Shown here piece by piece: positions 46,516 through 55,978 of a stretch of 64,000 nucleotides of DNA. The notes below the pieces were generated by a model. It was not told the origin of the DNA, searched no databases, and saw only the letters and a list, made by a program, of their open reading frames with translations. A program made the position numbers and the translations under genes. The stretch covers positions 421,901 to 485,900 of the forward strand of contig SVEF01000001.1 of assembly GCA_015057585.1 (NCBI GenBank), in the 5' to 3' direction. The stretch is from Lachnospiraceae bacterium (lineage in GTDB: Bacteria > Bacillota > Clostridia > Lachnospirales > Lachnospiraceae). Every line of letters begins with the position of its first letter. Position 1 is the stretch's first letter.

Positions 46516-48012
46516 TTACTGGTTGTACTCTGCATCCAGCTTCACTTCAAACATACGCTTCCACGGCATACTCACATGTGTAATATGTACCTTATCCGCA
46601 ATGGAAGATAAATACTGTGCCGTAAACTCATCCAGATGCACTCTCGCGCTTGCCGCTACCTCTGCTGCATTTTCCTCTGTTGCAAATGCAGTGTCTGCAT
46701 AAGCAGAAATTTCCGTTGTTACGAGCCCTCTGGCGTGGCTGCAATAGCCGACGTCCTCCAGATACCGTTCCACAAGGAAATCCTTTCTCTGCTTTGTATC
46801 ACCGTAGTAATAGTCATACACTGCTTCTGCAAGCACGGTTCCGAGTGTATTTCCGTTGGTATTCCAGCCGGCATATGCACTCACATCCATCAAAATACCG
46901 TGTTTATTTAGCATACGGATCAAATCCAATTCACCGCCGTTAGAATAAGCATTATCTGCAATTGCTACACGCTTTCCTTCGGAAAGTTTTTCACGGATAT
47001 AGCGCATGATTTCTGCCATATTCCGTTCCGCATTGTAATTCGGACTGATGGACGGCTGGTCAAACGCTTCCTCCATCTTATCATCCGGAGCCGTAGCAAT
47101 CATAATCACATCGGCCGCCTCTTCCTGTTCTACCGGAATACATCCCGCAGAGAGAATATGGAATCCGATGGTCGTACAAAGACGTACGCCTTCATACTTC
47201 GGAATCATATGCTTTGCTGCTTCCGTTGCATATTTTACATATACCTTTGGATGATTTCCCTTCATCTCATTTAACATGCGGGCAGTCAGCGTCAATGCCA
47301 CTTCATCCGCACCCGAATACAGTAAAATTTCATCCGTCATACCGGCTTCCTGGATTTTCCGGCGTATCTGCATCTGGTCAATCGCCGTATAACCAAGCGG
47401 TGCCGAATCATCCTGCGGGAACACAAGAGCATCCAAATCCCCTTCCGTGTAATAACGGACGGTTTCCATATTAAGCGTTCTGCTTAATTCTCTTCTTCCC
47501 TCAAAATCCACAAGCACCTTTTCCGGTATCTGTGCCCGAAGCACTTCTGCTTCTTCTGCCGCTGCCTGTCCAAGCTGCACCTTATGCTTCATGACACCAT
47601 ACGTAAACAGCCGTTCTCCGTAATACTCATAATAATCCGGCTCTTCGTCCGCATTGTTATAGCTTGGGCAACGCATGATGCAGTGAAACGCATAAATCTT
47701 CAGTTGCGGATTTTTTTCTTTTAACTGTTTGATCACCTGTAATCTTTCTTTCAGGGTCTCTACCGTTTCCATATGCATTCTTGAAGGCACCAAACCTCCG
47801 TACAGCAACATATCCACAGAAAGAATCAGACCAAACGCCTGCTCACATTCTTCGAAAAGAAATTCTTTGATTTTGTCAAAATCTGCAGGATCCTTTTTAC
47901 TACCTAACTGCGTCGGCCGTACAATTTTCAGTTCATCGCTTTGAAATAATTTATAGACAAAATCGTAATTACACGGTCTTTCGTCTAATGGTAATAAAAC
48001 AATCTTTTTCAT
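46516..48012 (-). CDS. DUF4127 family protein
   Basis: The N-terminus KIVLLPLDERPCNYDF is the DUF4127 signature. No signal peptide or membrane helix was seen, so the protein is cytoplasmic. Other conserved-looking segments are DMLLYGGLVPSR, FPQDDSAPLGY, YSGADEVALTLTARM and ADNAYSNGGELDLI. The biochemical function of the family is not known to me. It lies among sugar-processing genes, so a role in handling the imported sugar is inferred. 498 residues. Confidence 0.85.
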   Translation of the reverse strand: MKKIVLLPLDERPCNYDFVYKLFQSDELKIVRPTQLGSKKDPADFDKIKEFLFEECEQAFGLILSVDMLLYGGLVPSRMHMETVETLKERLQVIKQLKEKNPQLKIYAFHCIMRCPSYNNADEEPDYYEYYGERLFTYGVMKHKVQLGQAAAEEAEVLRAQIPEKVLVDFEGRRELSRTLNMETVRYYTEGDLDALVFPQDDSAPLGYTAIDQMQIRRKIQEAGMTDEILLYSGADEVALTLTARMLNEMKGNHPKVYVKYATEAAKHMIPKYEGVRLCTTIGFHILSAGCIPVEQEEAADVIMIATAPDDKMEEAFDQPSISPNYNAERNMAEIMRYIREKLSEGKRVAIADNAYSNGGELDLIRMLNKHGILMDVSAYAGWNTNGNTLGTVLAEAVYDYYYGDTKQRKDFLVERYLEDVGYCSHARGLVTTEISAYADTAFATEENAAEVAASARVHLDEFTAQYLSSIADKVHITHVSMPWKRMFEVKLDAEYNQ

Positions 48013-48029
48013 CGGTTCTTCTTCCTTCT

Positions 48030-49253
48030 TTACTTGTTTTTCCGGTCAACAAAACTCCACCAGTCATTGTTTACCAGATAGCACAAATCGAACAACATAC
48101 AACCGTCCGATGTTTGAAAGCACATATCAACGGCACGTGTAATATCTTCCGGTACCGGCGTATACTGGAACAAATACAGACTTCCGATGATCGGACGTTC
48201 CCTGTTCGTTACTTCATACGCAATGTCTGCAGAACCTTCTACACTGTACCAGTCTGCCGGCTGATGATGCTCTCTTGCCTCTGCAATCGTAACATCCTCA
48301 TAGTAAAATCCGGACAGCATACGATCCACCTGCTTAATATATCCTGTCTTTGCATATTCGACTCCGTCCGTAGCCGGATAAGAGGTTTCGATATGCTCCT
48401 TCGATGCCCAGTTTGCCGCAACCATATAGTATTCCGGATACCAGGAACCGGTGTAATCAACAAATTCCACTTTTCTCTCTGCATTGTCTACCAAACTGCG
48501 TACCTTGCAGATAAAATCGTGTACCATCTGTGCCCGGAACGTATTAAAGGAGCCAAAGTACTTTCCGTAGTGGATTTGCAACTCTCCGTCCACCTTTTCC
48601 AGGCGGTAAATATCGGAAAGGTCCACTTCTTCCGTAATTCCGGCCGCTTCTCTCCACTTATTTAAGGTCAGAGCGCTGAAATCAGCACTCAGACCAACAT
48701 ATCTGACTCTGTCCAAAACAATTCCGTCAATCTCATAATTATCGATAACTTCCTTTATCAGGCTCAGCTCATACTCCACCACTTCATCGTTGGCAGGATT
48801 TACAAAAACCTCTCCAAAGTCATCAATCGAACCTATTGTCTGTATCGGCTGCTCGGATGCAATCTTCTTTACTATCGGATTGTCCTCACTGTCAAGTCCG
48901 TATACTTCGCACATCCATCCTTCTCTCGTAAGCCCCTTCATCAGCGGATTTCTGTTTTTCTTATTTCCTTCCGCAAATACATCAAACGATGCATACAGTT
49001 TCATGCCGCATTGATGTACAATCTCGATACATCTTTGAAGATAATCAATCTCTGCAAAGTTTTCCTTAAACTTTGAATAATGCGGAGCCAGACTACTCTG
49101 ATAAAGTACAAAACCACTGGTATCCTTTATGCTTAAAACCACCGAGTCAATACCTGCCGCTGCACATTTCTCCATTGCATCACGAAAACTGTCAGCATTT
49201 AAAATACGTTCTGTGTTGGCTGTAATCTCAACCCATACAAAATAGTTATTCAT
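48030..49253 (-). CDS. GHL10-type glycosyl hydrolase-like protein
   Basis: The protein resembles the GHL10 (FenI/DUF187-type) TIM-barrel family: N-terminal VWVEITANTE, then KCAAAGIDSVVLSIKDTSG, FVNPANDEVVEYELSLIKE and IDGIVLDRVRY, where the Asp is a likely active-site residue. No signal peptide is present, so it is cytoplasmic. It has 407 residues and follows the binding-protein gene by 27 bases. Hydrolase activity and substrate are unproven; the family has few characterised members. Confidence 0.75.
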   Translation of the reverse strand: MNNYFVWVEITANTERILNADSFRDAMEKCAAAGIDSVVLSIKDTSGFVLYQSSLAPHYSKFKENFAEIDYLQRCIEIVHQCGMKLYASFDVFAEGNKKNRNPLMKGLTREGWMCEVYGLDSEDNPIVKKIASEQPIQTIGSIDDFGEVFVNPANDEVVEYELSLIKEVIDNYEIDGIVLDRVRYVGLSADFSALTLNKWREAAGITEEVDLSDIYRLEKVDGELQIHYGKYFGSFNTFRAQMVHDFICKVRSLVDNAERKVEFVDYTGSWYPEYYMVAANWASKEHIETSYPATDGVEYAKTGYIKQVDRMLSGFYYEDVTIAEAREHHQPADWYSVEGSADIAYEVTNRERPIIGSLYLFQYTPVPEDITRAVDMCFQTSDGCMLFDLCYLVNNDWWSFVDRKNK

Positions 49254-49279
49254 TCTAAACTAATCTCCAATACTCTTCT

Positions 49280-50704
49280 TTATTCCATGATAGCATCAAT
49301 TTCATCCTGGAACAGCTGCTTTACAGACTCTACTGCCTGTGCCGGTGTGAACTCACCGCTTACTACGCCGCTGAATACACTGGCAACAAGAAAATCACCA
49401 TCAATGATAGACCAGATGTCCTTATTTCCCCAGTCGCCGATTTCAAATGCGGTATCTACATCCTCTAACTCAAGGAAGCAGCCTTCTGCTAAAGAAATCA
49501 TATCCTGATCACGGAAATCAATATCATCACAGAACCATCCGAAAAACTCTTCCATAATCTGATATACCTTTTCCGGATCCTTTACACCTCTTGGAATTGC
49601 AAAATAATCGTTAAAGCCCTGTCCTGCTACCTTTGCACTTCCGCTTGGTCCCTGTGGCCACGGCACAATACGGTAATTGCAAGTAATATCATCTGCTGTC
49701 TGGAGAATCCACATCTGGGTTACACCAAACACACACTTATTATTAATCCAGCCGGCAATACCGTCATACCAGTCATCAACGATTGGTCTTGCTGCCTTGT
49801 CCTCACCATACAACTTTCCAAGGAACTGGAAGGTTTCCAGGGACTTCGCATCGGAAAGACCTTCCGTACCGTCTTCCTTTACTAAAACAGCACCATTGGA
49901 TGCTAAGAATTCACGCAATGTCATGGTTAAGTCACCGCCGTAACCATAGATATCCGTCTGCCCGTTATTGTCAGTATCCTGTGTTGCCTTAATGCAAAGT
50001 TCTTCAAACTTTTCCCAAGTCCATTCACCCTTTGCATATAATTCAATCGGATCTTCTAACTTTAACTGCTCTAACATATCCGCATTATAAACCATGTAGT
50101 TTGCGGTTACATTCTTTGCACTCTTTTCAAAGAAGCAGTTTGTACCTGCTACCGGGAACGGCTTAATAATATTCATGTCGTTGTTCTTGTCCAAATATGC
50201 TGCATCAAATGTAGATAAATCAGTAAAATAACCGTTAACTGCGAGCGGAAGGGCCCAATCCATCTGTGTCAGGTAAACATCATAATCCGGTGTTCCCATA
50301 ACTACAGAAGTATTCAAACTGGTCTTAAGAGCATCACTGCCCGGATTTACATACTCAATCTTACAGTTATACTTCTTCTCAATACGACGGAGATTATCAA
50401 GCATTCTCTGTCCCATTTCCATATCAAGTAAGCCCGGGTTATCCTCCGGCTTTGTATCATTGCTGTCAAAATAAGCATCATAGAACATCGCAATCCGGAT
50501 AACGCGACCTTCCATATCAAATGCAGGATACTCTGCATAATAAGCATCCATCTTTTCCGCAGGTGTCATGTCTGCTTCGTTCTTCGGGGTCGGTGTTGGT
50601 GTTGTCTTGTCCTCTCCTCCCGGATTTCCTCCGCATGCTGCCAGGGAGCATACCATGACTGCAGCAAGAGAAACTGCAATTAATTTTTTCATTTTGTTGA
50701 ACAT
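49280..50704 (-). CDS. Sugar ABC transporter lipoprotein, substrate-binding
   Basis: An extracellular solute-binding protein, type 1. The signal peptide ends in the lipobox SLAACG, followed by a Thr-Pro linker; the binding fold occupies most of the remaining 440 residues. The ATG at 50704 has an ideal AAGGAGG 9 bases upstream. It probably works with the permease pair encoded just upstream (50865-52777). It has its own promoter and a structured leader, so it can be expressed at a higher level than the permeases. The ligand is unknown. Confidence 0.9.
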   Translation of the reverse strand: MFNKMKKLIAVSLAAVMVCSLAACGGNPGGEDKTTPTPTPKNEADMTPAEKMDAYYAEYPAFDMEGRVIRIAMFYDAYFDSNDTKPEDNPGLLDMEMGQRMLDNLRRIEKKYNCKIEYVNPGSDALKTSLNTSVVMGTPDYDVYLTQMDWALPLAVNGYFTDLSTFDAAYLDKNNDMNIIKPFPVAGTNCFFEKSAKNVTANYMVYNADMLEQLKLEDPIELYAKGEWTWEKFEELCIKATQDTDNNGQTDIYGYGGDLTMTLREFLASNGAVLVKEDGTEGLSDAKSLETFQFLGKLYGEDKAARPIVDDWYDGIAGWINNKCVFGVTQMWILQTADDITCNYRIVPWPQGPSGSAKVAGQGFNDYFAIPRGVKDPEKVYQIMEEFFGWFCDDIDFRDQDMISLAEGCFLELEDVDTAFEIGDWGNKDIWSIIDGDFLVASVFSGVVSGEFTPAQAVESVKQLFQDEIDAIME

Positions 50705-50710
50705 AAAATC

Positions 50711-50766
50711 AATCCTCCTTGTTTTGCGAAGCAAAATGCGAGTCTGCTCTTGCGAGCAGAGGATTT
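50711..50766 (-). promoter_or_regulatory. Structured leader that can hide the ribosome binding site
   Basis: On the minus strand the leader contains a hairpin with a GCAA tetraloop (stem TCTGCTC, 50743-50760), then a second hairpin (stem TTTTGC, loop TTC, 50722-50736), then the ribosome binding site AAGGAGGATT. The sequence AATCC just before the first hairpin (50761-50765) can pair with GGATT of the ribosome binding site (50711-50715), which would close a three-way junction. A dispersed repeat remains an alternative. Confidence 0.5.
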
Positions 50767-50794
50767 GCCTCCTTTAAAATAATAATTCAATAGC

Positions 50795-50823
50795 ATTATA
50801 TCGTATTTGCCACGATGTATCAA
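50795..50823 (-). promoter_or_regulatory. Sigma-A-type promoter of the second sugar unit
   Basis: A -35 of TTGATA (50818-50823) and a -10 of TATAAT (50795-50800) are spaced 17 bases apart. The spacer contains TCGT...ACGA, a short dyad that could be an operator. No terminator for the upstream permease gene was seen before it. Confidence 0.75.
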
Positions 50824-50864
50824 AATTTTTTTTAATTTTTCATCCATATATGTGAATTTCTGTC

Positions 50865-51854
50865 TTATCCTACGATTCCGCTTCGCTCTACGCCTTCGAT
50901 AAAACTCTTCTGCAATACAATATAAATCAGAAGAATCGGTAGAATCATCAGGATAATACCCGCGTTTAAATACATCTCCTGGAATTCCGGATTCACAATT
51001 TTATCCAGACTACTTAAGTTACCTGTCAGCGAAGAAAGCATAACACCCAACTGATATTTTGCCTCTATACCAAAGAGCCCCGTATAAAACGAATCATTAT
51101 ACTGCCATACCAGAGAGAACACCGCAACTGTAATGATGGATGGCTTGGCACACGGAAGCATAATCTGGAAAAAGGTCCGGATTGCTCCGGCTCCGTCCAC
51201 AAATGCTGCTTCTTCCAGTTCTTTCGGAATACCGCGGAAAAACTGAATAAAAATATAAATAAACAAGCCGGAACTTAAGCCGCAACCAAGTAACGTCATC
51301 ATGTAAATCGGTTTCAACGAAGTCAGCCAGTTTGCAGGTCCTCCGGTGAATAAACTGAACAGATGCAGCGGGTCAAAATTCCTAAAGTGCATATAAAGCG
51401 GAAGCATGATTGTGTAAGTAGGAATCACAATAGTCAGAACCACACATCCGAATAATAACTTTTTAAACGGAAATTCAAACCGTGCAAAGCCATACCCCAC
51501 CAGGGAACAAATCAGCAACTGTATCAAGGTAAGGGATACAATATATACCATGGTCAGACCTAATGTCTTAAAATAATCCATACGCTGCATGGCAAGACCG
51601 AAATTTCGTAACGTCGGCGCCTCCGGTATCACGTATACCATGGAATTGTACACGTCAGAATCCGAAAAGAACGCCTTTGATATAATGGAAATCATCGGAC
51701 TCAGTACAATGTAGGAAATCCCGATTAACGTTGCATACCGAAACAGTACCATTGCCTTTTTTACAATCTTGGTCCAAAGAATATGACGTTTGAACTTTGT
51801 ATTTTCATCCGGCCGAAAGAACGTATCTAACATGCCTTTTTGTTTCGTACTCAT
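50865..51854 (-). CDS. Carbohydrate ABC transporter permease (MalG type)
   Basis: An inner-membrane permease with about six helices. The EAA loop that docks the ATPase reads EEAAFVDGAGAIRTFFQIMLP. The ATG at 51854 has GGAAGGAG upstream; a longer frame to 51929 overlaps the partner permease gene. The protein has 329 residues. It pairs with the next permease and with the lipoprotein encoded downstream. Confidence 0.92.
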   Translation of the reverse strand: MSTKQKGMLDTFFRPDENTKFKRHILWTKIVKKAMVLFRYATLIGISYIVLSPMISIISKAFFSDSDVYNSMVYVIPEAPTLRNFGLAMQRMDYFKTLGLTMVYIVSLTLIQLLICSLVGYGFARFEFPFKKLLFGCVVLTIVIPTYTIMLPLYMHFRNFDPLHLFSLFTGGPANWLTSLKPIYMMTLLGCGLSSGLFIYIFIQFFRGIPKELEEAAFVDGAGAIRTFFQIMLPCAKPSIITVAVFSLVWQYNDSFYTGLFGIEAKYQLGVMLSSLTGNLSSLDKIVNPEFQEMYLNAGIILMILPILLIYIVLQKSFIEGVERSGIVG

Positions 51855-51868
51855 AATCTCCTTCCCCC

Positions 51869-52777
51869 TTAATTGTAATAAAAGACTTTCTTTGAAATAA
51901 ATAAGCCAAGCAGCAATAAGATGGTACAAACCACTACCGTACTGATTAAACTCATTGCCGAACTGATACCGTACTCAAAACTGACAAATGCCATTTCCTC
52001 GGCTTTTTTGATAATCTCACTGTTCGTAAACGAAGCCACAATGGTGTATACCACGTTGGTGAGAATCATCGGAGAAACCATCGGGAACGTAATCTTCCAG
52101 AACGTTTCATATGTGGTAGCTCCCTCAATTTTTGCCACTTCATAAAGCGAACTTGAGATAGACTGCAGGGCAGCAATAAAGATAATCGTCTGCACACCCG
52201 AAGCACGTACCACGGTAAAGATACGCTCTACTGCCTGTGATAAATACGTTACCAGTTTCATCGGAATACCAAATTCCACAAACGCAGACAAGACCTGTGT
52301 CATGGCACTGTCTTTTACCACAGCCATATCTCCTGCCGTTGCGGACAAACCAACCGACATGGTCTGCTGTGCCGCATCCAGTGCATTTACGATAATCCCG
52401 GCTCCCATAATAACCGGCAAAAACAACAAGGCACGGAATAATGTTCTCCCTTTGAACTTACCGTTTAAAATAATGGCAAGGAATAAAGAGAAAAACAAAA
52501 TCAGAGGAACATCAATTAAGATATCCTTTACCGATGTCACTAAAATCTGGTTAAAATCCGCATCTACCAGAAAGGCATATTTAAAATTATCAATTCCCTT
52601 TAAGGTAGAAACGAATCCGCCGGTCTCTGCCTGTGTCACATCACTGAACGCCATGTACACCGTCTGGTACAGGCTTCTTACATAGTATGTAAAGAATCCG
52701 ATTACCCATGGACTGATAAACAAAAGTCCGGTAATCGCTCTGCGTCTTGCGAGGGTCAATTTCTTTTTCTTTTTCAC
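51869..52777 (-). CDS. Carbohydrate ABC transporter permease (MalF type)
   Basis: The second permease of the pair, with a basic N-terminus (KKKKKLTLARRR) and six predicted helices. The EAA loop is EVAKIEGATTYETFWKITFP. The 302-residue protein lacks the large outer loop of E. coli MalF, as is usual in Firmicutes. It follows the DUF5696 gene by 3 bases. No ATP-binding subunit is encoded in the locus; a shared MsmX/MsmK-type ATPase elsewhere is likely. Confidence 0.92.
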   Translation of the reverse strand: MKKKKKLTLARRRAITGLLFISPWVIGFFTYYVRSLYQTVYMAFSDVTQAETGGFVSTLKGIDNFKYAFLVDADFNQILVTSVKDILIDVPLILFFSLFLAIILNGKFKGRTLFRALLFLPVIMGAGIIVNALDAAQQTMSVGLSATAGDMAVVKDSAMTQVLSAFVEFGIPMKLVTYLSQAVERIFTVVRASGVQTIIFIAALQSISSSLYEVAKIEGATTYETFWKITFPMVSPMILTNVVYTIVASFTNSEIIKKAEEMAFVSFEYGISSAMSLISTVVVCTILLLLGLFISKKVFYYN

Positions 52778-52780
52778 GAT

Positions 52781-55324
52781 TTATTTCCCCTCCTTCTTTT
52801 CATACCATTTTGCAGGAATACGGATACCGTCTGCCAGTATCTCTTCTTCCCCGCGGTTAATGTAGATTACGGTTCCGTTTTCGTAGGTAATTTTACGTAC
52901 CGTTTCGCTCAGAATTTCATGCTGTTTCATCGGAACATTCACAACACCCTGCAGGGCTTCCGAAAGTTTTCCGTAGAAATCCTTAATTTCTTCTTCGTAT
53001 AACTCGTACTGTACCGAATACATACTGTTTAATCCGGAATACTTAATCGCATCCGAATTCATCCACGATACCACGTAGCGCGGTGCCGCTCCGTTTTCGA
53101 TACAATCCAGTAACAAATCAACACGGTCAGGACTCTGCAGAAGGTTCATCTCTTCTCCCGCATAGTTTAAATGTCCGTGAACTACCATGGCATAAAAAGG
53201 AACCATTTCATCCACTACGTAGAAATTACTTCCGGTCAGCGGAGCATCCACAAGTTCTGTCGCATAGGCAAGACTGTATGCATTCCCTCCGTGAACCAAA
53301 ACTTCCGTTTCACTGCTTAAGGTCTCCATACCTTTCTGCATAAGGAGCAATGCGTCCTGACGCTGAATCAAATCCGTTCTCTTTTTATCCGAAGACAACG
53401 AACTGCCCAAATCGCGCAGGGCAACCCCCGTCATCTCATACTCCTCAAATGCCTCTGTAAACTTATTGACATAATAGTTTAAAAATCTCGGAGAAAGCAT
53501 GGTATACATGGTTTCCTCGTACTTTGCATTCGCACTCCGGCGTAATGTATTCGGACTTACCTGACCGAGTAAAACCAGCTTGCCGTTGTAATACTTTGCC
53601 GCTTCCTGGCTTAAGAAATACCGGTCACTGGTATAAGCAACCTTGTTAAACGCCACATTGCCGTACAGACTTCCTCCGTCTGCTTCCAGAGATGTCTTTA
53701 ACTCTGCGATTTCCTTCTTTGTACCAAGACCCTTTACTCTTTGAATCTTATCCGGAACATCGTGATAGAAACCACCGTTAAACCAGCCGAGATAGTTCAC
53801 CTTAATCGAATGAACGCCTCCGTCTGTCAAATCCCGTACAATGTCGGCTGCCTGCTCGTAGGTAGTCATTTCATACACATCCTCGAACATAATACCCGCA
53901 ACGTTTTTGCTGATATTCACACCACCCAGAACATCCAGATATAACGGAAGTGTGGTACCGGTCATCGTGTTCTTTAACACGCCCTCCGAAACCAAACGGT
54001 TCCGATAATAATTCGCCATACCGGAATAACTTGCATTTTCCTTGGTAAGCGGAATATATTCGACCTGAATGGTGGTAGCATACAGGTCATTTTCGACTAC
54101 CGGCAAATCTGCCTGGGAACCCGTAGTACCAAACATACTTAAAAGTTCAAAGCCTCTTAAATAGAATGTAGCGTATACATTATTGTAATCTGAAATCGCA
54201 TTGGCTGTTGCCGCATCGATTCTCGCCAGGGCATCTCCTCCACTAATCACGGAAAACAAGGCACTGTCCTTATATTTCATACCAAATACCGGCAGTCTTA
54301 CCGCCTCTGTATTTTCCACTACCGTATAACTTGCAACGGTCGGGTCGGTATCATATACGTACTGCGTATAGGAATAATCCGTCTTTCCGTTATTGAAGTA
54401 AATCAGGGAACCGGAGCCGTTCGGAACGAGCATGTAGCCCTCCTCTTCCCGTCCTGCAGCACCGAACTGCTTCTGCAAAACGATACTGTAGAGCTTCGCT
54501 CCTCCGGTTTCCTTAATCTGTGATGTCACAATCGAAACTGCGAGACCGTCTTTTGTCAGACGATAATCAAGCGGAATGGTAAAGCTGATTGGCTCTGCCA
54601 GATTGGCATCGGCCATATCAATTTCGTAATCCTCCTGCGTATAGCCTGCTTCCAAAAAGATTTCTGTCATACGCTTGATGTTAATCGCTGTTTTCGATGC
54701 TTCCAAAAGTTCCATACAGCCCGGATAGGTTTCCGACTGCTTGTATTTCTTCATGACATTCTTTGCCTGGCTTTCGGACACATTCGCCATAAAGCTGTTT
54801 AAGCGCTCTTCGGAAATTACCAATGGTACAATACCCGTCTCGGACTCCAAATCTCCGAGTGTATAGGTATAGCGGACACCGTTCTGAATGCTCTCGCAAA
54901 CCACCTGGTCTCTCTTTACCGCCATTTCGTAGCTGTCCATACGGCCCGTTTTCCGCGCACTGTCATAGTACGTCAGGGAAAACTGTGCATCCAAATCCTG
55001 TCCGATTTTATTTTCACGGTCGAAAGGATTCGTATAATAGGTCTCTTTACTTCGCTTGTCGTACAACGCAACCTCTGCCGTTTCCGTATTGGTGTACAGT
55101 TTGAAATTTTCATTTTCTGCCGCCAATACCATTCCTTCGACTGAAGTTTTTGACTCTTTTACAGGAGAAAACTTTGTTCCCTGTTCAAACGCTGTCTCTT
55201 CCGCTAAGTACTGTCTGTAGTCATTTCTCAGGAAATATTTCTTTGCCATCGGGTAGAAACAAATCCCGGCTACAACCAAGATACCGACCGAAACAGCAAG
55301 TATGATTTTCAATTTCTTACTCAT
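52781..55324 (-). CDS. DUF5696 membrane-anchored protein
   Basis: An 847-residue protein with one N-terminal membrane helix (about residues 5-25) and a large outer part. The sequence fits DUF5696: a beta-rich N-terminal domain, then a C-terminal portion with alternating strands and helices (LPLYLDVLGGVN, SIKVNYLGWFNGG, GVALRDLGSSL, VVHGHLNYAG) that looks like a glycosidase barrel. Enzyme activity is an inference from that appearance, not shown. The family recurs beside sugar ABC permeases, YIP1 and NHL proteins in related bacteria. AAGGAGG precedes the ATG. Confidence 0.75.
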   Translation of the reverse strand: MSKKLKIILAVSVGILVVAGICFYPMAKKYFLRNDYRQYLAEETAFEQGTKFSPVKESKTSVEGMVLAAENENFKLYTNTETAEVALYDKRSKETYYTNPFDRENKIGQDLDAQFSLTYYDSARKTGRMDSYEMAVKRDQVVCESIQNGVRYTYTLGDLESETGIVPLVISEERLNSFMANVSESQAKNVMKKYKQSETYPGCMELLEASKTAINIKRMTEIFLEAGYTQEDYEIDMADANLAEPISFTIPLDYRLTKDGLAVSIVTSQIKETGGAKLYSIVLQKQFGAAGREEEGYMLVPNGSGSLIYFNNGKTDYSYTQYVYDTDPTVASYTVVENTEAVRLPVFGMKYKDSALFSVISGGDALARIDAATANAISDYNNVYATFYLRGFELLSMFGTTGSQADLPVVENDLYATTIQVEYIPLTKENASYSGMANYYRNRLVSEGVLKNTMTGTTLPLYLDVLGGVNISKNVAGIMFEDVYEMTTYEQAADIVRDLTDGGVHSIKVNYLGWFNGGFYHDVPDKIQRVKGLGTKKEIAELKTSLEADGGSLYGNVAFNKVAYTSDRYFLSQEAAKYYNGKLVLLGQVSPNTLRRSANAKYEETMYTMLSPRFLNYYVNKFTEAFEEYEMTGVALRDLGSSLSSDKKRTDLIQRQDALLLMQKGMETLSSETEVLVHGGNAYSLAYATELVDAPLTGSNFYVVDEMVPFYAMVVHGHLNYAGEEMNLLQSPDRVDLLLDCIENGAAPRYVVSWMNSDAIKYSGLNSMYSVQYELYEEEIKDFYGKLSEALQGVVNVPMKQHEILSETVRKITYENGTVIYINRGEEEILADGIRIPAKWYEKKEGK

Positions 55325-55357
55325 GTTCTACCTCCTTTTTTCATTCTTTTTCTTCCG

Positions 55358-55978
55358 TTACACACGATAAATCAATTCCGTGTAAAGACTCTTCACAAAT
55401 TCAACAATCTGCCGGAAGATAGAATAAAACAGAAGCAGAATAAATAATATAATTACCATTGCTACAATCGTAAACAACAGTGTTTTCAGTTCTTTCATAA
55501 TCGTGTAGTTATGAATAATCATATTACCCATAACAACCAGCAGCAATGCCCACACAACGGCAATTGCAATCAACAGGGTGTAAAATACCGCTTCATCGCC
55601 TGCAATCACCTGGGAAATCAACACGGCCGGAATGTAAAACAAAGGAAGCGGAAGCAGGGCATATCCCGTTGCCGTAACAATATCCTTCATTCTTCCTTCT
55701 CCGTCCGTTAAACAGGTCACAGCCCAGTTGCCGATGCAGAACAGGAAAAACAAAAGAAACATGGCCGAAATGTACATGACACTCTTTACTTCTCTTGTAT
55801 CCGCTGCATTTACAACAAAGCTGGAATACCGCTTATCCAGACAAAATGCTACTCCGGCAAGGAAAACTACGATAAGCGCAAGCCCCATGCTTCCCTTTTC
55901 CCGATGTCTGATTTCATAAAATGCATCCACCGGATGAGTCAGCATATAAAATAAAAACCTGATTTTCTCTTTTATCAT
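55358..55978 (-). CDS. YIP1-family membrane protein
   Basis: A 206-residue membrane protein with about five helices. The N-terminal segment MLTHPVDAFYEIRHREKGS is typical of bacterial YIP1 proteins, where a P-x-x-x-F motif precedes the first helix. The start overlaps the NHL gene stop (ATGA), so the two are translationally coupled. The role is unknown; it may assemble or support the transporter or the surface proteins of this locus. Confidence 0.8.
   Translation of the reverse strand: MIKEKIRFLFYMLTHPVDAFYEIRHREKGSMGLALIVVFLAGVAFCLDKRYSSFVVNAADTREVKSVMYISAMFLLFFLFCIGNWAVTCLTDGEGRMKDIVTATGYALLPLPLFYIPAVLISQVIAGDEAVFYTLLIAIAVVWALLLVVMGNMIIHNYTIMKELKTLLFTIVAMVIILFILLLFYSIFRQIVEFVKSLYTELIYRV

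Noticed and set aside
47988..48665. Plus-strand frame of 225 codons opposite the GHL10-type gene
   Set aside because: No start signal or recognisable domain; the minus-strand gene is clearly coding.
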